A stretch of DNA of 64,000 nt, taken from positions 33,870-97,869 of the forward strand of contig JACZKE010000006.1 of NCBI GenBank assembly GCA_014860225.1, given 5' to 3'. Source of the DNA: Desulfuromonadales bacterium. GTDB taxonomy: Bacteria > Desulfobacterota > Desulfuromonadia > Desulfuromonadales > BM103. The notes under the pieces were generated by a model. The model ran no database searches and was not told the DNA's origin. It saw only the letters and a program-made list of their open reading frames with translations. Shown in pieces: positions 57,503 through 64,000 of the stretch. The position numbers and the translations under genes are program-made. Every line of letters begins with the position of its first letter. The first letter of the stretch is position 1.

Positions 57503-58630
57503 CTATTCATGATAATCAAACGTCTGGTAACCATGATGTTTGACCAGCTCATCCCTCTGCGCTGCGTCCAGGTCGGAGCGCACCATCTCGATGACCAGTT
57601 CCTCGAAAGTCACCTTCGGTTGCCAGCCGAGCTTCAGCTTCGCCTTGGTCGGATCACCGAGCAGGGTCTCGACTTCTGCCGGCCGGAAATAACGCGGATC
57701 GATACGGACAACGACCTGACCAGGAGTTAATACAGCGTCCCGCGTCCCGCGTCCCGCATCAACAGTATCAATGACACCGACTTCATTCTGGCCCTCACCT
57801 TGCCAGCGCAGACCGATGCCAAGCTCCTGCGCGGCCGTTTCAACCATCTGACGCACGGTGTACTGTTTGCCGGTAGCGATGACAAAATCTTCCGGTTCAT
57901 CCTGCTGCAGCATCAGCCACTGGGCCTCAACGTAATCCTTGGCATGTCCCCAATCGCGCCTTGCGTCGAGGTTGCCGAGATGCAGGCAATCCTGCAGACC
58001 GAGCGCCATGCGCGCCACGGCGCGGGTGATTTTGCGTGTAACGAAAGTTTCACCACGGATCGGTGACTCGTGGTTAAAGAGGATACCGTTGCAGGCGAAG
58101 AAACCATACGACTCGCGATAGTTGACAGTGATCCAGTAAGCGTAAAGCTTGGCCACGCCGTAGGGAGAGCGCGGGTAGAACGGCGTCGTCTCCGTCTGCG
58201 GCGTTTCCTGCACCTTGCCGTAGAGTTCAGAAGTCGATGCCTGGTAGAAACGGGTTTTTTTCTCCATGCCGAGAATGCGAATCGCCTCGAGGATGCGCAA
58301 GGTACCTATACCGTCGGCATTGGCGGTGTACTCCGGAGTGTCGAAAGAGACCGCCACGTGCGACATGGCAGCCAGATTGTAGATCTCGTCAGGCTGCACC
58401 TCCTGGATGATGCGGATAAGGTTGGTCGCATCGGTCAAGTCACCGTAATGCAGGATGAATTTGCGATGTTCAACATGTGGATCCTGGTAAAGATGATCAA
58501 TGCGATCTGTGTTGAAAAGTGACGCCCGACGCTTGATGCCGTGGACGATGTAACCTTTCTTCAACAGGAACTCGGCGAGATACGCACCGTCCTGGCCGGT
58601 GATGCCGGTGATTAAAGCGACTTTGGACAT
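57503..58630 (-). CDS. gmd: GDP-mannose 4,6-dehydratase
   Basis: A 375-residue short-chain dehydratase that converts GDP-mannose to GDP-4-keto-6-deoxymannose, the precursor of fucose, rhamnose and related sugars. Motifs: [18 protein letters not shown] (NADP-binding), [23 protein letters not shown] (catalytic Tyr/Lys) and VDPRYF-like [13 protein letters not shown] stretch [12 protein letters not shown] before IDPRYF is not usual in Gmd. It is encoded by three tandem 7-bp units. The gene ends 6 bp from the IS. It is the last gene of the polysaccharide locus. Confidence 0.92.
   Translation of the reverse strand: MSKVALITGITGQDGAYLAEFLLKKGYIVHGIKRRASLFNTDRIDHLYQDPHVEHRKFILHYGDLTDATNLIRIIQEVQPDEIYNLAAMSHVAVSFDTPEYTANADGIGTLRILEAIRILGMEKKTRFYQASTSELYGKVQETPQTETTPFYPRSPYGVAKLYAYWITVNYRESYGFFACNGILFNHESPIRGETFVTRKITRAVARMALGLQDCLHLGNLDARRDWGHAKDYVEAQWLMLQQDEPEDFVIATGKQYTVRQMVETAAQELGIGLRWQGEGQNEVGVIDTVDAGRGTRDAVLTPGQVVVRIDPRYFRPAEVETLLGDPTKAKLKLGWQPKVTFEELVIEMVRSDLDAAQRDELVKHHGYQTFDYHE
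57735..57757 (+). repeat. 7-bp tandem repeat inside gmd
   Basis: GCGTCCC repeated three times plus GC, written on the plus strand, within the gmd coding region. The unit length is not a multiple of three, so a one-unit slip would shift the frame. Confidence 0.9.
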
Positions 58631-58792
58631 GAAAGACCCCCATTGGTTCGTTCAGCAAATAGATTCTCATAATCAATTGATTTGTATAGCATATCAGCAG
58701 ATTAACTGCACCAGGAAAGTCAGGCTGAGATGAGGTAGACAGGGAAATGCGGGCACCAACTTCTTGGCCGGCGAGGCTCAAGGACACAGCTA

Positions 58793-58808
58793 GTTTCCAT
58801 CCGGAAAA
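58793..58808 (-). repeat. Family B-type palindrome downstream of the UDP-sugar dehydrogenase
   Basis: GTTTCCATCCGGAAAA, 10 nt beyond the stop codon of the dehydrogenase gene (58819). It has the same motif as at 40434 and in family B ends. Confidence 0.6.
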
Positions 58809-58818
58809 GAGCCAAAAG

Positions 58819-60135
<1,317 letters not shown>

Positions 60136-60249
60136 GCTTTACACCAGCCTTTTTAAAAAAATCTATTTACGTGATTACCAGTTCGACCCTGGAATTGTTA
60201 CAGAAAAACGGTGTGAATCAAGTCGAAAACATACCTATTTATGTGCAAT

Positions 60250-60274
60250 AGGGGCCAGGTCTACACATTTCACA
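60250..60274 (-). repeat. Second copy of the 25-bp transposase end motif
   Basis: 25 bp identical to 62855-62879. On the minus strand it reads TGTGAAATGTGTAGACCTGG and continues CCCCT, with a GTAG core. It lies in the gap between the dehydrogenase and CpsB-type genes without a transposase gene nearby. Confidence 0.85.
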
Positions 60275-60293
60275 ATTTTTGCACCTTGGAATC

Positions 60294-61169
60294 TCAAAAC
60301 AACTCCCCCTGCCCTCCGCCAGCATCTTCGCTATGAGTTGCACCCGGCTTGCTTGTCGAGCCATCGAACTCCGCCAGTTTTTTCAGAAAAGGATTAGTCG
60401 CAAACTTGTCGCTGACGAGAACTTTCGCTGCCGAAGCGCCGTCGTGCAGGTCGCTGGCGAGCGCGGAATAAACGCCCAGTTTAAGGAGTTCATAAGCCCG
60501 TCGCTGGACAAGTTCACCATAGAAACCGGTGAAACTGCCAAGATTCGCCTGGAACAGGCAGGTTTCCGGTAGAGCAATGTCCGAAGTGGAAAGCTCTTGA
60601 TCCATGGGTCGTGGAACGTGGGACGCAAACGGCCAAAGCCTTCGGAAGAAACTCCTTGAGCCCTGCGGGTTTTCTTCTTCCTGAGTTCCTCTTTCCTCAT
60701 GGCGGTGTTCACCCTGTTCCGTGTCCCGGGATCGCAGCGTTCGATAAAAATGCTCAGTCCGTTCAGGATGCGCAATCAATGGCACGTATCCTTTTTCGAT
60801 AATAAGCTTGAGACTTTCCTGAACAACTCCTGGATGAGCCTGTTGCGGAGCCTCACAAAGAATCAGTCCAGTGTCGCCAAGCGGCAGCAGGTCATCGGCG
60901 AACCCGGCGAAGTACTCATCGAGCATGTATTCCATGCCAGGCCAAAGTTCCAGGCGGATTTCAGCGTTATCGAGATCGGCCTGCAGCATCAACGTCGCTT
61001 CGCGCACCTTTTGCGGTGTCAGTTCATAATAGCCCTTGATGCAGTGCGGCGTGCAGCAGACGGCCTGGTAGCCGAAGGAGGCTAACGCTTTCGACATGGC
61101 GATAGACTCGTCAATTGTGACAGCACCGTCATCGAGGGAAGGAAGTATGTGCGAGTGGAAGTCGATCAT
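60294..61169 (-). CDS. PHP-type tyrosine-protein phosphatase (CpsB/YwqE-like)
   Basis: A 291-residue metal-dependent PHP phosphatase that dephosphorylates bacterial tyrosine kinases controlling polysaccharide export. Metal ligands occur in MIDFHSHILPSLDDGA, CCTPHCIKGYY, PGMEYMLDE, LIAHPERTEHFY and SALASDLHDG. It carries an extra, low-complexity segment of about 45 residues (RDTEQGEHRHEERGTQEEE ...) between HPER and QANLGSFTGFYG, making it longer than the usual 250 residues. It is the first gene of the minus-strand polysaccharide locus. Confidence 0.88.
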   Translation of the reverse strand: MIDFHSHILPSLDDGAVTIDESIAMSKALASFGYQAVCCTPHCIKGYYELTPQKVREATLMLQADLDNAEIRLELWPGMEYMLDEYFAGFADDLLPLGDTGLILCEAPQQAHPGVVQESLKLIIEKGYVPLIAHPERTEHFYRTLRSRDTEQGEHRHEERGTQEEENPQGSRSFFRRLWPFASHVPRPMDQELSTSDIALPETCLFQANLGSFTGFYGELVQRRAYELLKLGVYSALASDLHDGASAAKVLVSDKFATNPFLKKLAEFDGSTSKPGATHSEDAGGGQGELF

Positions 61170-61270
61170 AAGTTGAAACTACGTTGGACGATAAAGCGTA
61201 TGACGACCATTAAATTATGGGAAATACCTGATCTCCTCGGCAGTCTAACGGACAATACCTGCAAAGGCTA

Positions 61271-61300
61271 GTTTTCGTCCGGAGTTTCCGGAAGGAAACA
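61271..61300 (+). repeat. Internally deleted family B fragment next to a family A remnant
   Basis: AGTTTTCGTCCGGAGTTTCC followed by GGAAGGAAAC joins the two ends of family B without the centre. CGGGTCATGAATAGTCGAC at about 61312-61330 resembles the family A right end. Confidence 0.5.
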
Positions 61301-61446
61301 AGGCTAAATTCGGGTCATGAATAGTCGACGGATTCCAGGAACGTGATGGACTTGGAATGTCCGCTTATAGCAGAAATACAATGTTGATGGAATCACAAAT
61401 GAGGTTACAAAAGGAAAACGTTTACATTCTTTTAATTTTAAAAAAT

Positions 61447-61470
61447 CGGCCCGCCGTTTCGGGCGGGCCG
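61447..61470 (-). terminator. Strong intrinsic terminator (minus strand)
   Basis: CGGCCCGCC (61447-61455) pairs perfectly with GGCGGGCCG (61462-61470) around a 6-nt loop. On the minus strand it is followed by ATTTTTT. It terminates transcripts entering from 61500-61700, not from an annotated gene. Confidence 0.85.
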
Positions 61471-61706
61471 CGACAAGTGTCTCATTACAATGAGATCACA
61501 TAAAATGGGGTAGAAAGATTCCGCATCCCTCCTTGAGCATCACATAACATCACATCCCCTCCAACGCCATCGGTCCCCTCCTGACCTTGGCGCAGCATCG
61601 CCGCCTGTGCGGCCATTGCATTGAATGTGCGGAATCTTTCTTGTCGGTACACATAGATATTAGCCTACCTCCCCCCTTAATAGCGGTCATACATATCCTT
61701 GACCGC
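61447..61706 (-). ncRNA. Candidate structured RNA or small-ORF leader ending in a terminator
   Basis: On the minus strand the order is a hairpin GCGGTCA/TGACCGC (61683-61706), then GGGGGGAGG, a stem AAAGATTCCGCA (61629-61640) closing on TGCGGAATCTTT (61513-61524), a small hairpin TCTCATT/AATGAGA (61479-61494) and the terminator at 61447-61470. The regularity points to a functional RNA of about 260 nt. Two short frames lie inside: 34 codons from ATG 61654 behind the GGGGGGAGG, and 43 codons from ATG 61616 ending just before the terminator. Neither has a recognised product. No known RNA family was matched. Confidence 0.45.
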
Positions 61707-61727
61707 AAAACAAAACAATACTTCTTA

Positions 61728-61853
61728 GTTTTCGTCCGGAAACGCCCTTTTCCGCAATCTCTGCATCAATCGGCGGATTTCCTTGACCTTGCGAAAAATT
61801 ACTCGTTTCCAGATCGAAAAACTGTGCCTGTGTTGTCCGGAGTTTCCGGATGA
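61728..61853 (+). repeat. Dispersed hairpin repeat family B, copy B2
   Basis: About 126 bp. GTTTTCG pairs with CGAAAAAC, GGAAACG with CGTTTCC and TTTTCCGCAA with TTGCGAAAAA. A right tail ends in TCCGGAGTTTCCGGATG. It is 62-70% identical by eye to B1 and B3 in unpaired parts and closer in stems. Confidence 0.88.
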
Positions 61854-61896
61854 TAACAAATTAAAAGCCCATTACAAAAATCCGGATTTTTTACTG

Positions 61897-62126
61897 TCAC
61901 CCTTTTTTAACCTTGATAACTTGCAGGTCAACCTCACTCCGGCTTGAGAGCAAAGCCTCCATGCCGCGCAATATCGTATGCGACAAGCTCACGCCGTCAC
62001 ACGTCGTCAACTCTGGTGAATAAATTGTGTTGGGGATTTAGGAACCCGATCTGGGCCGTTATAGATATTACCGGATGGAATGCCAGCGCATGGTCCGCAG
62101 GCAGCATAAACCATGAGCTTTTTCAT
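61897..62126 (-). pseudogene. Possible frameshifted small gene
   Basis: On the minus strand ATG 62126, behind AGAAGGGGGGTCTGG, opens a 39-codon frame (MKKLMVYAACGPCAGIPSGN ...) that stops at 62007. An overlapping frame from about 62037 continues for 46 codons (...TTCDGVSLSHTILRGMEALL...) to TGA at 61897. Joining them needs one frameshift between 62007 and 62037 and would give about 75 residues. I do not recognise the product. It lies downstream of the riboswitch-like element. Confidence 0.3.
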
Positions 62127-62152
62127 CCAGACCCCCCTTCTGCAAATTAAAT

Positions 62153-62283
62153 TGTTTCCGTACGGAAAACGGTCCTTTTCCGCAGTCTCTGCGTCAATCT
62201 GCAGATTTCCTTGACCTTGCGAAAAATTGCTTTTTTCCAGATCGGAAACGCCATTTGTGCAATCCGGAATTTCCGGATGGACA
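62153..62283 (+). repeat. Dispersed hairpin repeat family B, copy B3
   Basis: About 131 bp. The outer stem is GTTTCCG with CGGAAAC, where B2 has GTTTTCG with CGAAAA(A)C: a compensatory T-A to C-G change. TTTTCCGCAG and TTGCGAAAAA form the inner stem. The right tail is TCCGGAATTTCCGGATGG. Confidence 0.88.
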
Positions 62284-62314
62284 TTAAATAGAAAAACTGT
62301 CTACGAAGTTCAAT

Positions 62315-62402
62315 TGAACCTTCGGCACCCCACCGTCTTTTGTACCAGCAAGGCCCGTGGTTTTCCGTCCCATCCTCGCGAATGGTTTGGCTTTATAAGT
62401 GA
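62315..62402 (-). ncRNA. GEMM-I (cyclic dinucleotide) riboswitch-like element
   Basis: On the minus strand AAAGCCAAACC (62384-62394) is followed by stem CCATTC-GCGA-GGATGG with a GNRA tetraloop (62370-62385), then GGGACGGAAAACC (62359-62371) and, after about 30 nt, GGGTGCCGAAGG (62319-62330). The order and sequence match the GEMM-I aptamer (consensus GCAAACC ... GGGACGCAAAGCC ... TTGCCGAAG), with about three changes at usually conserved bases. A hairpin GAAGGTTC/GAACTTC (62305-62323) overlaps the aptamer 3' strand, with TTTTT at 62292-62297, as in a transcription-termination switch. The 5' strand of P1 pairs poorly, so it may be degenerate. Ligand c-di-GMP or cGAMP is not resolved. Confidence 0.62.
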
Positions 62403-62854
62403 CCAGCAATTACAACACGCCAACAGTGAGAATAAAATATGCAAGCCCGACCATCTCTGTCAAGAAAAAAAATAGAACAGCGTATTACGGTCTTAGTACT
62501 CTGGTGATTTAAATTAATGGAAGTAGCTGAAAAAGAGGGAAAAGCATTAGAAAAGTTAATTACAAAAAAAATTCGGAAAGCAGCAGAAATACTGATGCTT
62601 TGTCGAGAATCTCGGCAGTTATCCATGAATTCAAGCAACGCACGCAGTTCATCCCGACCCTATACAACATGAAGAATCTGATTATCTGCTTAATTAATTA
62701 TGGGTATATATTTTAAATGAGACCGTAAACAGTCTCACGATTTAACACCCATTCGCTACGTTCACTCAAGACGCAGAGTCATGGAGAAAAGCAAACATGT
62801 TTTAGCTTTAATAAAAATAGCTTCTTTTAATTCCCACACATTTCGCTCAACTTT

Positions 62855-62879
62855 AGGGGCCAGGTCTACACATTTCACA
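62855..62879 (-). repeat. 25-bp end motif at the 3' end of the Y1 transposase gene
   Basis: It begins at the stop codon of the transposase gene and reads TGTGAAATGTGTAGACCTGG, then CCCCT on the minus strand. It contains GTAG, the tetranucleotide typical of REP sequences recognised by REP-associated transposases. An identical copy is at 60250-60274. Confidence 0.8.
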
Positions 62880-63810
62880 TTTTTAGCACAGCCAGCAAAC
62901 CAGCGATCATTTCCGCAAGACGCTGATCTTTGTATAAAGTCATCGCGAATCTATTGCTGCTTTCAGAAACAGCTGATTCGCCGACCCCGAAATGTGCGCC
63001 AATCTCTTTCAAAGAGCATCCACTGAAATGATGGCACATATAAATTGTCATCTTCTTGACCAGCCGACGATCTCCACTCAACTCCCCTGCAACAACATCA
63101 GCAATCTGTTGAATTTCTGGACGTATTCTCAATTCCCTGGTTGCAGGAAGATCTCTACTGACGTGTTGCGTCGAGAGATATTTTGCTTTGATCTCCTCGA
63201 CATATTCCGGCCGACCGAGGATTGCCAGCGAAGAGAACTTGCTGGCATAAAGGTCGTTGAAAGCATCATCGTCTGCTTCGACGTATTGGTGATACTTGAA
63301 TCTGGCGTCCAGACCATCTCCCACCATCGTGAGCAAAAAGTTTGTCTGCAGCCAGTTCAAAGTTTCCAGTCCAGTCATGTAATATTGATAGCTACTCCAT
63401 TCATATGTCGCTGGACTTGATGACAAACCTTCTTTTACCGGATTCAAATGAATGTATCGAGACAAGGCCAGGCAATACGCATCGGCATCTACGAGAACAG
63501 AGCGGTATCGGCCCTGAAAAACGTGTCCGACCCGATTGTGTTTAGCATTGAAATATGCTGAATAGGCGCCATTGATATGGTGCATGATCTGCACAAGATT
63601 GCAATCCGGCGTCTCAAGCAACAGGTGGTAGTGATTGTCCATTAAACAGTAGCAGTGGATGTTTGCACCATACCTGACAGAGGCCGATGCGAGATATTCA
63701 AGGAATTTCATTCGATCCGGGCGATTTCTGTAGATTACCTGCTTCTCGTTACCACGCGACATAACATGATAAAATGCGCCTGGAAGCTCAATTCGTAATG
63801 GTCTGGCCAT
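62875..63810 (-). CDS. REP-associated tyrosine (Y1) transposase
   Basis: A 311-residue IS200-like Y1 transposase of the REP-associated (RAYT) group. Features: ELPGAFYHVMSRGNEKQVIY, MDNHYHLLLETP with the HxH metal motif and GHVFQGRYRSVLVDADAYC then LALSRYIHLNPVKEGL, which holds the candidate catalytic tyrosine. The last 100 residues resemble a DnaA C-terminal-type HTH (CSLKEIGAHFGVGESAVSES). It acts as a single-strand DNA nuclease on hairpin ends. ATG 63810 follows GAGGAGGGGAAG. The frame reaches 63843, but that start lacks a ribosome site. A family A repeat begins 46 bp upstream. Confidence 0.9.
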   Translation of the reverse strand: MARPLRIELPGAFYHVMSRGNEKQVIYRNRPDRMKFLEYLASASVRYGANIHCYCLMDNHYHLLLETPDCNLVQIMHHINGAYSAYFNAKHNRVGHVFQGRYRSVLVDADAYCLALSRYIHLNPVKEGLSSSPATYEWSSYQYYMTGLETLNWLQTNFLLTMVGDGLDARFKYHQYVEADDDAFNDLYASKFSSLAILGRPEYVEEIKAKYLSTQHVSRDLPATRELRIRPEIQQIADVVAGELSGDRRLVKKMTIYMCHHFSGCSLKEIGAHFGVGESAVSESSNRFAMTLYKDQRLAEMIAGLLAVLKM

Positions 63811-63855
63811 CTTCCCCTCCTCATCAATCAGACTTGATTTCAATAAATTTCAACC

Positions 63856-64000
63856 CTAGCAGCCTGTCGGACTATCCATGAGCCGGCTGCAAATCCGGCT
63901 GTTTGGCCCATATTTCAGCTCCTTTTTGGTCCATAGCTACGGCTATGAACCTGCAAAAGAGCTAAAATCTGTTCTCAAACATCCAAATTTTCGCTTCGGC
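63856..64000 (+). repeat. Dispersed hairpin repeat family A, copy A3 (cut by window end)
   Basis: Begins with CTAGCAGCCTGTCGGACT (63856-63873), the exact complement of the right end of A1, and follows A1 with only a few differences to the window edge. It sits in the transposase promoter region. Confidence 0.9.

Noticed and set aside
62517..62669. 50-codon plus-strand frame (MEVAEKEGKALEKLITKKIR...)
   Set aside because: Helix-like start but no ribosome site, no recognised family and a Ser/Arg-rich end. Too weak to call a gene.

Overview
The window looks like part of a chromosome from an anaerobic or facultative Desulfuromonadales-type bacterium (Geobacter, Pelobacter or Desulfuromonas relatives). 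This is an inference. It rests on a small triheme c7-type cytochrome lipoprotein, a TupABC tungstate transporter, NifX-like and DUF134 proteins, a GEMM-I-type riboswitch, ferredoxin-linked 2-oxoacid oxidation and moderate G+C. No rRNA, tRNA or CRISPR array was seen.

Layout. Positions 1-5.0 kb hold the end of a nuo operon (nuoM tail, nuoN) and small housekeeping genes (CoA-binding protein, zinc-ribbon protein, DUF1232 protein, cyclophilin, crotonase). Positions 5.0-17.2 kb form a coherent aromatic amino acid fermentation block. It contains a divergent HTH regulator, tryptophanase, a DctPQM-type TRAP transporter, a class I aminotransferase, a single-chain IorA-IorB indolepyruvate:ferredoxin oxidoreductase, a fused ADP-forming acyl-CoA synthetase and RidA. 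Together these could take aromatic amino acids through aryl-pyruvates and aryl-acetyl-CoA to arylacetates, with reduced ferredoxin and ATP, while RidA clears the aminoacrylate made by PLP lyases.

Positions 17.2-44.9 kb are mixed housekeeping and stress genes: CPA2 antiporter, Na/Pi symporter, greB, thyX, a radical SAM/MFS pair, an rRNA methyltransferase, a PfpI-like protein, a DksA/TraR protein, a lipoprotein Tpx, NifX/DUF134, the c7 lipoprotein, a P2A ATPase, apgM, ppc, otsA and a GH65 phosphorylase. Positions 45.0-48.9 kb carry tupABC with a linked HTH/periplasmic-binding-like regulator. Positions 49.1-56.2 kb hold a TraB-like membrane protein and a second amino acid catabolic cluster: L-serine dehydratase, an Lrp regulator, an M20 amidohydrolase, diaminopropionate ammonia-lyase and an M24 peptidase. 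A complete IS4-family element (56181-57496) separates this from a polysaccharide locus on the minus strand (gmd, UDP-sugar dehydrogenase, CpsB-type phosphatase).

The last 3 kb are gene-poor but rich in structure. They contain a GEMM-I-like riboswitch, a broken small gene, a strongly structured candidate RNA ending in an intrinsic terminator, and a REP-associated (Y1) transposase whose 25-bp end motif recurs 2.6 kb away. Two dispersed hairpin-forming repeat families run through the window. Family A is about 165 bp with terminal inverted repeats. Family B is about 110-130 bp. In both, copies differ by paired (compensatory) changes, and several copies abut stop codons.
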